Notes under the pieces: generated by a model
Seen by the model: the letters and a program-made list of their open reading frames with translations, nothing else
What the model was told of the DNA's origin: nothing
The model's database searches: none
NCBI GenBank assembly: GCA_003501835.1
Contig: DNOU01000159.1
Location: forward strand, 16,021 to 21,078
DNA length: 5,058 nt
Direction of reading: 5' to 3'
Origin: Anaerolineaceae bacterium
GTDB lineage: Bacteria > Chloroflexota > Anaerolineae > Anaerolineales > Anaerolineaceae
Made by a program: the position numbers and the translations under genes
Part shown: positions 1 to 5,058 of the stretch, one piece after another
Numbering within the stretch: the first letter of the stretch is position 1
Layout: each line of letters starts with the position of its first letter

Positions 1-61
1 TTGTGGCTGGAAGCTTGAAATCAGGAACCGGTGAGCCCACTTTCAATTCATCTTCAGACAT
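1..61 (-). CDS. Peroxiredoxin (AhpC/TSA or Bcp-like), N-terminal fragment cut by window edge
   Basis: Reading leftwards from an ATG at 59-61, the open frame gives 20 residues, MSEDELKVGSPVPDFKLPAT, and then leaves the window. The pattern V-G-x-x-x-PDF-x-LP is the usual N-terminal beta-strand entry of thioredoxin-fold peroxiredoxins of the Bcp/AhpC-TSA group, which reduce hydrogen peroxide and organic hydroperoxides in the cytoplasm through a peroxidatic cysteine. That cysteine would lie some 20-30 residues further on, outside the window, so the subclass (1-Cys, 2-Cys, Bcp) cannot be assigned. The start is well supported by a strong Shine-Dalgarno sequence AAAGGAGA (67-74) five bases upstream. 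The gene is divergent from comM. A thioredoxin-like TlpA/ResA protein is the main alternative, but it would normally show a signal peptide, which is absent here. Confidence 0.72.
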   Translation of the reverse strand, partial: MSEDELKVGSPVPDFKLPAT

Positions 62-66
62 GGGTA

Positions 67-74
67 TCTCCTTT
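67..74 (-). promoter_or_regulatory. Ribosome binding site of the peroxiredoxin gene
   Basis: On the minus strand AAAGGAGA lies 5 nt before the ATG at 61. This near-consensus site fixes the start of the truncated peroxiredoxin gene and contrasts with the lack of any such site before the divergent comM gene. Confidence 0.75.
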
Positions 75-126
75 ACCTTACCTGGTTTGCCTGGTAGAGG
101 GTGCCATCAATTGCTCTTATAGAAAG

Positions 127-154
127 AGTATAGCGCGGAAAAGTCAAAAGTCAT
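127..154 (-). promoter_or_regulatory. Candidate sigma-70 promoter for the peroxiredoxin gene
   Basis: On the minus strand a -10 element TATACT (127-132, 5 of 6 to consensus) follows a -35-like ATGACT (149-154, 4 of 6) with a 16-nt spacer. Transcription would begin near 120, giving a leader of about 58 nt. The -35 and spacer lie in a perfect tandem 7-bp repeat (139-152), and a short inverted repeat CTCTT-N5-AAGAG (114-128) sits over the -10/start region. These could be operator-like, but no regulator can be named. An alternative -10, TATAAG at 116-121, has a poor -35 spacing of 20 nt to TTGACT. Confidence 0.45.
139..152. repeat. Tandem 7-bp direct repeat in the divergent promoter region
   Basis: AAAAGTC occurs twice head-to-tail without a gap (139-145 and 146-152); on the minus strand it reads GACTTTT twice. 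It overlaps the -35 end and spacer of the candidate peroxiredoxin promoter. It may be a regulator site or a chance feature of AT-rich intergenic sequence. Confidence 0.5.
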
Positions 155-186
155 CTTGTTATTTGAGATAGGCAACACACATTCAT

Positions 187-215
187 TTGACACGATTTCC
201 ATCTTCCTCTAAACT
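187..215 (+). promoter_or_regulatory. Candidate sigma-70 promoter of comM, placed for leaderless transcription
   Basis: A perfect -35 hexamer TTGACA (187-192) is followed, after the optimal 17-nt spacer, by TAAACT (210-215), which matches TATAAT at 4 of 6 positions including the key A2 and T6. Only six bases (216-221) separate the -10 from the ATG at 222, so the predicted transcription start falls on or within a base or two of the start codon. Confidence 0.6.
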
Positions 216-221
216 TACACC

Positions 222-1766
222 ATGCTTTCCAGGGTCTACTCATGCGCTGTGGTCGGAATGGAAGGGGTCATCGTCGAAGTGGAAGTGGACACTGGCGATG
301 GCCTGCCGAAAATGATCATCGTCGGACTTCCTGATGAAGCAGTCCAGGAATCCCGCGAGCGGGTTCACTCTGCAATCAAGAATGCTGGCCTTTACTACCC
401 CCGAAAGAGTCTGACCGTCAACCTGGCGCCGGCCGTGGTGCGCAAGGAAGGAGCTGGTTACGACCTGCCCATCGCCCTGGGGGTGTTGATCGCTTCTGCG
501 CAGGTTCCCCCGGATTGCGTGGATAATGCCCTGGTGATTGGCGAGCTCTCGCTCGATGGCAGTGTACGTCATGTGCGCGGGGTGTTGCCCATGGCTGCAC
601 TGGCAAGGGAAAAGGGTTTCAAGACGGTTTTCACGCCGCAGGTGGATGCCGCAGAAGCGTCATTGATCCCTGACCTGGAAGTCATCCCCGTGGGTTCGAT
701 TGGCGAGCTCTACCGCCATTTGATCCACCAGCAGGTGATCCCCCCGCAGGTGCCGGTCGCCCCCGAACAGATCCCGGTGGTGGTGCAGACCGACTTCAGC
801 GAAGTCAAGGGACAGGAACATGTCAAACGCGCGCTGGAAGTGGCTGCAGCCGGCGGACACAATATCCTGATGACGGGTTCGCCCGGCGCCGGGAAAACCC
901 TGCTCGCACGCGCCCTACCTGGAATCCTTCCCCGGATGTCGCTTGAGGAGTCGCTGGATGTCACCCGGGTTTACTCGGTGGCAGATCAGCTTCCTGCAGA
1001 TACGCCGCTGATCAACAACCGTCCATTCCGTTCGCCGCACCATACGGTATCCTTCGCCGGATTGGTGGGTGGAGGCAATATTCCACGCCCGGGTGAGATT
1101 TCGCTGGCGCACCGTGGGGTGCTCTTTTTGGATGAACTCCCTGAGTTCAACCCGCGGGTGCTGGAAGTGCTGCGCCAACCCATGGAGGACAAGATCGTCA
1201 CCATCAGCCGGGCGCACGGCACCATCACCTTTCCCGCCAGTTTTCAGATGGTGGGTGCGATGAATCCGTGCCCGTGCGGTTTTTACGGCGATCCGGTCAA
1301 ACCCTGCACCTGCTCGGCAGGGGTGATCAGCAAGTACCAGAAGCGCATCTCGGGTCCGCTGCTGGACCGGATCGATATTCACATCGAAGTGCCGCGCGTG
1401 GAATACGAAAAATTGAGCGACCGGCGGGTGGCGGAATCCTCGGAAGTCATTCGCGCCCGGGTGGAAGCCGCACGCCAAATTCAACGGCTGCGGTTCAAAC
1501 CGCCGGAAGATGCTGAAGGGGATGGTTTTGCACCGCTGTGCAACGCCGATATGCGCCCGGCTGAGATTCGCCAGTACTGCGCATTGGATGAGACCGGTCA
1601 GGCGTTGATGAAAACCGCCATGAACCAGCTCCAGCTCACTGCCCGGGCGTATCACCGCATTCTCAAACTTGCGCGCACCATTGCGGACCTGGCGGGGGCG
1701 GAAAATATTTCCCCCACACACCTGGCAGAAGCCCTGCAGTACCGTCCGAGAACAACCTCATACTGA
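222..1766 (+). CDS. comM: YifB/ComM family Mg chelatase-like AAA+ ATPase
   Basis: The 514-residue product has the length and domain order of the YifB/ComM family. In naturally competent bacteria ComM is a cytoplasmic hexameric helicase that drives branch migration during integration of transforming DNA; homologues are also widespread in bacteria not known to be competent. Visible parts are an N-terminal Lon-protease-like ChlI domain (about residues 20-141), the AAA+ core (about 193-398) with Walker A GSPGAGKT (219-226), Walker B VLFLDE (300-305, D304/E305), the family signature FRSPHHT (269-275), a cysteine cluster NPCPCG plus CTC (C350, C352, C362, C364), and a C-terminal Mg-chelatase-type helical domain (about 405-507). 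All key residues are intact. MLSRVYSCAVVG is the standard family N terminus, and an in-frame TAA at 210-212 excludes any longer start. No Shine-Dalgarno sequence precedes the ATG. No competence genes are visible nearby, so the role in DNA uptake is inferred from the family only. Confidence 0.95.
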   Translation: MLSRVYSCAVVGMEGVIVEVEVDTGDGLPKMIIVGLPDEAVQESRERVHSAIKNAGLYYPRKSLTVNLAPAVVRKEGAGYDLPIALGVLIASAQVPPDCVDNALVIGELSLDGSVRHVRGVLPMAALAREKGFKTVFTPQVDAAEASLIPDLEVIPVGSIGELYRHLIHQQVIPPQVPVAPEQIPVVVQTDFSEVKGQEHVKRALEVAAAGGHNILMTGSPGAGKTLLARALPGILPRMSLEESLDVTRVYSVADQLPADTPLINNRPFRSPHHTVSFAGLVGGGNIPRPGEISLAHRGVLFLDELPEFNPRVLEVLRQPMEDKIVTISRAHGTITFPASFQMVGAMNPCPCGFYGDPVKPCTCSAGVISKYQKRISGPLLDRIDIHIEVPRVEYEKLSDRRVAESSEVIRARVEAARQIQRLRFKPPEDAEGDGFAPLCNADMRPAEIRQYCALDETGQALMKTAMNQLQLTARAYHRILKLARTIADLAGAENISPTHLAEALQYRPRTTSY

Positions 1767-1800
1767 ACTCCTTCGGATCATTCGAATCGATACTCATCTC

Positions 1801-1834
1801 CACTGACGGATCCAGCCGGGTGGATTTTCCAGTG
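1801..1834. other. Symmetric two-stage hairpin downstream of comM, possible weak terminator
   Basis: Thirty-four nt after the comM stop, CACTG (1801-1805) pairs with CAGTG (1830-1834), and ATCCA (1810-1814) pairs with TGGAT (1821-1825) around a 6-nt loop GCCGGG. The intervening 4-nt segments are symmetrical, and two G-T wobbles next to the inner stem can lengthen it to 7 bp. The T-run (1825-1828) lies inside the outer stem and no U-tract follows the whole structure. It may terminate comM through the inner stem alone, or be an RNA-stabilising 3' structure. Confidence 0.4.
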
Positions 1835-1893
1835 ATCTTCATCTCCAGAAACCAAATGAATGAGGTTTGCCAGATGATTAATCACGCTCTCCA

Positions 1894-1917
1894 GATAATT
1901 AGTGGTTAGAATAAAAT
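1894..1917 (+). promoter_or_regulatory. AT-rich patch with possible -10 elements for the 2-hydroxyacid dehydrogenase gene
   Basis: Three near-consensus -10 hexamers crowd here: GATAAT (1894-1899), TAGAAT (1907-1912) and TAAAAT (1912-1917), each 5 of 6 to TATAAT. No good -35 is found 16-18 nt upstream of any of them; TTGCCA at 1867-1872 is 21 nt from the nearest. If TAGAAT is used, the leader would be roughly 25-30 nt and include the GGAGG site. The call rests mainly on position and base composition. Confidence 0.35.
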
Positions 1918-1938
1918 AGTGGCAAAAAGCATCAGGTC

Positions 1939-1943
1939 GGAGG
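1939..1943 (+). promoter_or_regulatory. Ribosome binding site that decides between two adjacent ATGs
   Basis: GGAGG lies 1 nt before the ATG at 1945 but 4 nt before the next ATG at 1948. The second spacing is far better for initiation, so the protein most likely starts MDHQTLEK rather than MMDHQTLEK. Confidence 0.6.
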
Positions 1944-1947
1944 AATG

Positions 1948-2925
1948 ATGGACCATCAAACCCTGGAAAAGCCAAAAGTACTGGTGACCCGCAGGCTGCC
2001 AGATGTCATCCTGGAAGAATACAAGCGTGCGGCGGATATCGAACTCTGGGATGAGGAAACGCCGATCCCGTATGACACCTTGCTGGAGAAAGTTCGCGGC
2101 AAGGAAGGTCTGGTGTGCCTCCTCACAGAAAAGGTGGATCAAAGAGTGATCGCTGCAGGTACCGGGTTGAAGGTGATCTCTCAAATTGCGGTCGGTTTTG
2201 ACAATATCGATATTCCAGAAGCCACGGCGCGCGGCATCCGGGTGGGGAATACCCCCGGTGTGCTGACCGATGCAACGGCGGATCTGGCGTTTTCCCTTCT
2301 CATGGCAGCCGCCAGGCGGCTTGGAGAAGGCATGGATTATGTTCGCCAGGGCAAATGGAAGACCTGGGGGCTGACCTTGCTCATGGGGCAGGAGGTTTAC
2401 GGCAAAACCATTGGGATCATCGGCATGGGCAGGATCGGGCAGGCCATGGCGAAACGCGCGCATGGATTCAACATGCGGATCCTTTATTCAGATCACAGCA
2501 GGGTCAGGCAGGTAGATGAAGGGCTGAGTGCCCAGTTTTGCCCCCTGGATGAGCTGCTGCGTGAATCTGACTATATCAGCCTGCATGTGAATTTGACGGA
2601 TGAAACCCGCGGTATGATCGGGGCACACGAGTTTGACCTGATGAAACCGACTGCCATTTTGATCAACACAGCGCGAGGGGCACTGGTGGATCAGAATGCC
2701 CTCTATCAGGCACTTAAAGGTGGAAAAATCGCATATGCAGCGCTCGATGTCACCGATCCCGAACCCATGTCTCCGGATGACCGGCTGCTGACGCTTCCCA
2801 ATATCATCGTTGTACCTCACATCGGCAGCGCCACAGTCAATACCCGCATGACCATGTGCCGGATGGCACTGCAAAACCTGGTCGCCGGACTCAAAGGGGA
2901 GAAGCTGCCTTACCCGGTGAATTGA
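1948..2925 (+). CDS. D-2-hydroxyacid dehydrogenase, glyoxylate/hydroxypyruvate reductase type
   Basis: A 325-residue cytoplasmic NAD(P)-dependent oxidoreductase of the D-isomer-specific 2-hydroxyacid dehydrogenase family, full length for that group. It probably reduces glyoxylate to glycolate and/or hydroxypyruvate to D-glycerate. Numbering from the second ATG, it shows the substrate-domain segment VGFDNID (about 83-89), the NTPGVLTDATAD interdomain hinge (101-112), the Rossmann motif GMGRIG (159-164), and the catalytic triad: Arg in NTARG (R243), Glu in DPEP (E272) and His in PHIGSAT (H291). The segment DVTDPEP and the C-terminal PHIGSAT...NLVAGLKGE resemble human GRHPR and archaeal glyoxylate reductase (GyaR) more than D-lactate or phosphoglycerate dehydrogenases; there is no C-terminal ACT domain as in SerA. 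Substrate and NADH/NADPH preference cannot be settled by reading alone. It stands as a single rightward gene with its own probable promoter and terminator. Confidence 0.9.
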   Translation: MDHQTLEKPKVLVTRRLPDVILEEYKRAADIELWDEETPIPYDTLLEKVRGKEGLVCLLTEKVDQRVIAAGTGLKVISQIAVGFDNIDIPEATARGIRVGNTPGVLTDATADLAFSLLMAAARRLGEGMDYVRQGKWKTWGLTLLMGQEVYGKTIGIIGMGRIGQAMAKRAHGFNMRILYSDHSRVRQVDEGLSAQFCPLDELLRESDYISLHVNLTDETRGMIGAHEFDLMKPTAILINTARGALVDQNALYQALKGGKIAYAALDVTDPEPMSPDDRLLTLPNIIVVPHIGSATVNTRMTMCRMALQNLVAGLKGEKLPYPVN

Positions 2926-2952
2926 ATCACACACCGCTCAGACGAGATTTTC

Positions 2953-2977
2953 CTCCCGGCAGGCTTCCGGGGGTTTC
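2953..2977 (+). terminator. Probable intrinsic terminator of the 2-hydroxyacid dehydrogenase gene
   Basis: Starting 28 nt after the stop codon, CTCCCGG (2953-2959) pairs with CCGGGGG (2967-2973) around the 7-nt loop CAGGCTT, a GC-rich 7-bp stem with one T-G wobble. It is followed directly by TTTC. The U-tract is short, so termination may be incomplete; a second hairpin follows. Confidence 0.6.
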
Positions 2978-2993
2978 ACACGCGGTAAATGAC

Positions 2994-3026
2994 AAACGGA
3001 TCAGCGAATGAAAGCGGATCCGTTTT
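2994..3026. terminator. Probable bidirectional terminator between convergent genes
   Basis: AAACGGATC (2994-3002) is perfectly complementary to GATCCGTTT (3017-3025), a 9-bp stem; after one mismatch two further G-C pairs close an 8-nt loop. On the plus strand the stem ends in TTTTC, and on the minus strand the opposite arm ends in CCGTTTG, so it can serve both the rightward dehydrogenase gene and the leftward operon, whose last stop codon lies 44 nt away at 3070-3072. Confidence 0.65.
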
Positions 3027-3069
3027 CAGTTACCTCCGAACGATCCCCTGGTAAACGGTGGATAACGCT

Positions 3070-4023
3070 CTACTTTTTCGGCATTGCATGATCCAGGATG
3101 GTTTTCATCAGCGCCGGATCCTCTTTGAACAGACCGGCTTTCGGCAATCTCTGGAGTAGCAGCGCCCAGTTGGGGTTGGCAGCAAAGACGCGCTTAAAAA
3201 TAGGCAGGGCTTTATCGATGTTGCCCAGATCTGCCATTGTCGTAGCCTGCCAGAAGGGGAGCTCGTCCATTTCGGGCGCCATTTCAGCCGCGGCATTGTA
3301 GGCTTCGAAAGCCTGTTCGGTCTTGCCTTCACTGATCAGGGCATCTCCATGGTTCATCATTTCGTATGCCTGGTTGACCTTGATCAGACGTTTCAACTCA
3401 GCCAGGGGAGCAGGATGATCCTCGACCCTCAGTTCCAATGACTTTTCCTTCCAGGGTGTATCGGTGACATTCCCGCTGACGATGACCATGGCAGCAGATT
3501 GCATACCGCGAATATCACCCTCCTCTGCCTGGGCGGCTTCGAGGGCAGCCATCATGCGATCCGAGAGCGCTCCCCGGGATTTTTCGTACGCCTCTGCCAT
3601 GGCATGCCAGACCGTGTCTTTTAGCATCATGTTTGCCTGGACTGAAAACTGGTTTCCGATGACATGACCTGCTTCAGCGATGCAGCGTGAACCCGTGTAA
3701 GTGTACACATTACCGCTGGCGTGCAGCATGGATACCTGGCGCAACTGGTGGTTTTCATCCGCCGCCAGTAAAGATTTGAGCACACATTCCACATCCGGGT
3801 TGCCTGCCATGGCTGTGAGACCCTGTGGTCCGTAACTGATATCAGCCATTGCCTGGGTGGCGACCACGCCGATGCCTGCTTCGGCCCACGGTACAACCGA
3901 GCCCACCGAGAACCAGTGGGATTGGACTGCCGCGCCCATCTCACCCGTGTTTGGATCGCGGGCTACGATGGAATAAGTGTGCGCAAATGGAAATCGGTCG
4001 AGATGAGCTGCTGGTTGCGTCAT
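3070..4023 (-). CDS. DUF1028 family protein (Ntn-hydrolase-like) with C-terminal TPR-like repeats
   Basis: A 317-residue protein of unknown function. Residues about 14-200 match the DUF1028 family, seen in TYSIVARDPNTGEMGAA (16-32), GSVVPWAEAGIGVVATQA (41-58), the YGPQGL motif (64-69), GNQFSVQANMM (123-133) and the SAAMVIV strand (176-182). The family is thought to have an Ntn-hydrolase-like fold, but no reaction is established. The tail (about 218-288) forms two TPR-like helix pairs, with GKTEQAFEAYNAAAEMAP and GNIDKALPIFKRVFAANP as the clearest halves, suggesting protein contacts. No signal peptide or membrane segment is visible, so it is probably cytoplasmic. The start at 4023 is chosen because AAGGAGG (4030-4036) lies six bases upstream; an open frame extends to 4149 but overlaps the upstream gene and starts with unrelated Arg-rich sequence. 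It is the last gene of the leftward operon. Confidence 0.88.
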   Translation of the reverse strand: MTQPAAHLDRFPFAHTYSIVARDPNTGEMGAAVQSHWFSVGSVVPWAEAGIGVVATQAMADISYGPQGLTAMAGNPDVECVLKSLLAADENHQLRQVSMLHASGNVYTYTGSRCIAEAGHVIGNQFSVQANMMLKDTVWHAMAEAYEKSRGALSDRMMAALEAAQAEEGDIRGMQSAAMVIVSGNVTDTPWKEKSLELRVEDHPAPLAELKRLIKVNQAYEMMNHGDALISEGKTEQAFEAYNAAAEMAPEMDELPFWQATTMADLGNIDKALPIFKRVFAANPNWALLLQRLPKAGLFKEDPALMKTILDHAMPKK

Positions 4024-4029
4024 TTGGAA

Positions 4030-4036
4030 CCTCCTT
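4030..4036 (-). promoter_or_regulatory. Ribosome binding site of the DUF1028 gene
   Basis: AAGGAGG on the minus strand with a 6-nt spacer to the ATG at 4023, in a 25-nt gap after the upstream methyltransferase stop. It is the strongest such site in the window and rules out the longer in-frame start at 4149. Confidence 0.8.
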
Positions 4037-4048
4037 TTCGGGATGACA

Positions 4049-4696
4049 TCAGGGTTTGAAGAAAAATGCGGTATCTGAAACGCCGTTGCCAGTCCAGTAT
4101 CGGCGCCAGGGGCGGATCTCCTGCCAGACCTTCGTCCAGATCTCACCATCCGGTCCTTGTTCCGGGGTACGGGAATTGGGGGCGATGGAATCGCTCGGTA
4201 GGGCTTTGTTCACGTTATCAATGATCAGTATGCCATTTCGCTTGAGCAAGGGCAGGGATCGCCAGGCGCACTGAGCACGGTAGATACCATCAATGACCAC
4301 AAAATCAAGGCTTTCCGGATTGAAACGACCGGTGACCTGAACGTACCCTGATTGATCGATATCCTGGTCAGGGTGCTCGAGCCTGGGTTGGTGAATCATG
4401 TCCACATTGGCAATGGATCTCTCCATCAGCATCAAGCGTACTTTTTCAACCCATTCAGCATTGTGCTCAACACTGGTGAGGTGGTGCACCCTGGAAGCAA
4501 ACCAAATGGTGCTGCGGCCTGAACCAAATTCAAGCCCATCGTCAACGGGGAGCAGATAATCTTCAAGGAAGGATACGGCTTGCGGAGCGAACCAGGGCAC
4601 CCCGGGGTGCATTTTTCGATAAAGCTTCTCGCGGCTGCGATTGAGCAAATACCTGACTGTCCAATGCGAAAAAGATCTTGCCATGGGCACCTTCAC
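4049..4696 (-). CDS. Class I SAM-dependent methyltransferase of unknown substrate
   Basis: A 215-residue cytoplasmic-looking protein with a single Rossmann-like methyltransferase domain. The SAM-binding motif I is LEFGSGRST (55-63), the acidic residue ending strand beta-2 is E77 in SVEHN, a strand-4-like segment FVVIDG (132-137) follows, and strand 5 appears as GILIIDNV (155-162). The N-terminal 35 residues are basic and aromatic (RSFSHWTVRYLLNRSREKLYRK), and a WFAPQAVSFLEDYL helix precedes motif I. This resembles small unassigned methyltransferases often seen near polysaccharide or lipid genes, but no such genes are here and no substrate can be named. The GTG start at 4696 overlaps the upstream stop as GTGA, with GAAGG four bases before it. 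An ATG at 4684, preceded by another GAAGG five bases away, would give a 211-residue product beginning MARSFSHW and is nearly as likely. Confidence 0.82.
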   Translation of the reverse strand: MKVPMARSFSHWTVRYLLNRSREKLYRKMHPGVPWFAPQAVSFLEDYLLPVDDGLEFGSGRSTIWFASRVHHLTSVEHNAEWVEKVRLMLMERSIANVDMIHQPRLEHPDQDIDQSGYVQVTGRFNPESLDFVVIDGIYRAQCAWRSLPLLKRNGILIIDNVNKALPSDSIAPNSRTPEQGPDGEIWTKVWQEIRPWRRYWTGNGVSDTAFFFKP

Positions 4697-5058
4697 GAAT
4701 CCTTCGGGGAACCAGCTTTATGGCTGCACCAGCGGGTGAATATCGCCATCGAAAGAAAACGGCTGCCGGATTCCTCGCGCAGTCCAAGTTCACCACTGGT
4801 AATTGTACCCGGGTGGGTACGCATCATCTCATCCACAGCGTAATACATGGTCACGGCACTGGCTTTGACAGCATATGCTGTGAGCTGGACAAAAAGGGGG
4901 TCGGGAGAGAGCACCTCCCGGCAGGCTTCAAGCAAGGCGGGGATGAGTTTGTAGAATTCCCAGACCTCTCCCCTGGGGCCGCGACCAAATTTGGGAGGGT
5001 CAAGGATAATCCCATCATAGGTGGATCCACGCCGTTTTTCACGCTGCACGAACTTGAG
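4693..5058 (-). CDS. RlmI-related SAM-dependent methyltransferase, C-terminal fragment entering from the right edge
   Basis: The frame is open to the window edge and gives the last 121 residues, beginning LKFVQREKRRGSTYDGIILD, so the start lies outside. The motif DPPKFGRGP with the following GEVWEFYKLIPALLEAC is typical of methyltransferases related to RlmI/YccW (Methyltrans_SAM family), where the DPP segment is motif IV of the catalytic domain. The C terminus ends in a SMAIFTRW strand typical of the group. RlmI itself methylates C5 of a cytosine in 23S rRNA and has a TCSCS-like segment with the catalytic cysteine; the equivalent stretch here, FVQLTAYAVKAS, has no cysteine, so this is probably another branch with an unknown RNA or other substrate. 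The visible part is too short to tell whether a PUA domain is present. Its stop overlaps the next gene by 4 nt, indicating translational coupling. Confidence 0.83.
   Translation of the reverse strand, partial: LKFVQREKRRGSTYDGIILDPPKFGRGPRGEVWEFYKLIPALLEACREVLSPDPLFVQLTAYAVKASAVTMYYAVDEMMRTHPGTITSGELGLREESGSRFLSMAIFTRWCSHKAGSPKDS

Noticed and set aside
1..221. A riboswitch or small RNA in the leader between the divergent genes
   Set aside because: Only 160 nt are non-coding, most of it explained by two promoters and a Shine-Dalgarno site; no large conserved-looking stem-loop or known riboswitch motif is seen.
345..371. Short inverted repeats and GC-rich palindromes inside comM
   Set aside because: They fall in conserved coding sequence and are explained by codon use.
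915..1721. A 268-codon open frame on the strand opposite comM
   Set aside because: It lies wholly inside the well-supported comM gene, has no recognisable domain and no convincing Shine-Dalgarno site. Long antisense frames are common opposite GC-biased coding sequence.
222..1766. comM as a magnesium chelatase subunit of chlorophyll synthesis (ChlI/BchI)
   Set aside because: The N-terminal Lon-like domain, the FRSPHHT signature, the cysteine cluster and the total length fit YifB/ComM, not BchI; no pigment genes are nearby.
1906..2463. A 185-codon open frame opposite the 2-hydroxyacid dehydrogenase gene
   Set aside because: It is a shadow of the dehydrogenase gene: no family resemblance, and it ends within the dehydrogenase promoter region.
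4024..4149. N-terminal extension of the DUF1028 protein beginning MVRSGRRSGRRS
   Set aside because: The extension overlaps the C-terminal coding part of the upstream methyltransferase, is not DUF1028-like, and the AAGGAGG site at 4030-4036 clearly marks the start at 4023.
4049..5058. Two methyltransferases as a restriction-modification or phage-defence system
   Set aside because: Neither has DNA methyltransferase target-recognition features, no nuclease is present, and the DPPK protein belongs to an RNA-methyltransferase-related family.

Overview
The window looks like an ordinary chromosomal stretch of a moderate-GC bacterium carrying housekeeping-type genes. No phage, transposon, CRISPR, tRNA or rRNA signal was seen. 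The protein flavour suggests Chloroflexota/Anaerolineae: a DUF1028 protein with a TPR-like tail, a methyltransferase with a DPPKFGRGP motif, and a GRHPR-like reductase. That taxonomic guess is inference from family resemblance only.

Layout: at the left edge, the first 20 codons of a peroxiredoxin run leftwards out of the window; the gene is too short here to be found by length alone. A 160-nt divergent promoter region (62-221) separates it from a rightward gene for a full-length ComM/YifB-type AAA+ ATPase (222-1766). After a 178-nt gap holding a hairpin and an AT-rich promoter-like patch comes a rightward D-2-hydroxyacid dehydrogenase of the glyoxylate/hydroxypyruvate reductase type (about 1948-2925). 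This gene converges on a leftward three-gene cluster. The 144-nt convergent gap contains two hairpins that look like intrinsic terminators, one probably bidirectional.

The leftward cluster reads, in transcription order: the C-terminal 121 residues of an RlmI-related SAM-dependent methyltransferase (enters from the right edge), a small class I SAM methyltransferase overlapping it by 4 nt (GTGA), and a DUF1028 protein with TPR-like repeats 25 nt further on. Spacing and overlap make this an operon, but no obvious shared pathway links the members.

The most notable points are the apparently leaderless comM gene (promoter placed so that transcription would begin at the ATG, no Shine-Dalgarno sequence, in-frame stop just upstream), the DUF1028-TPR fusion coupled to two methyltransferases, and the missing catalytic-type cysteine in the RlmI-related protein. 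I do not see convincing evidence of a wholly new system here.
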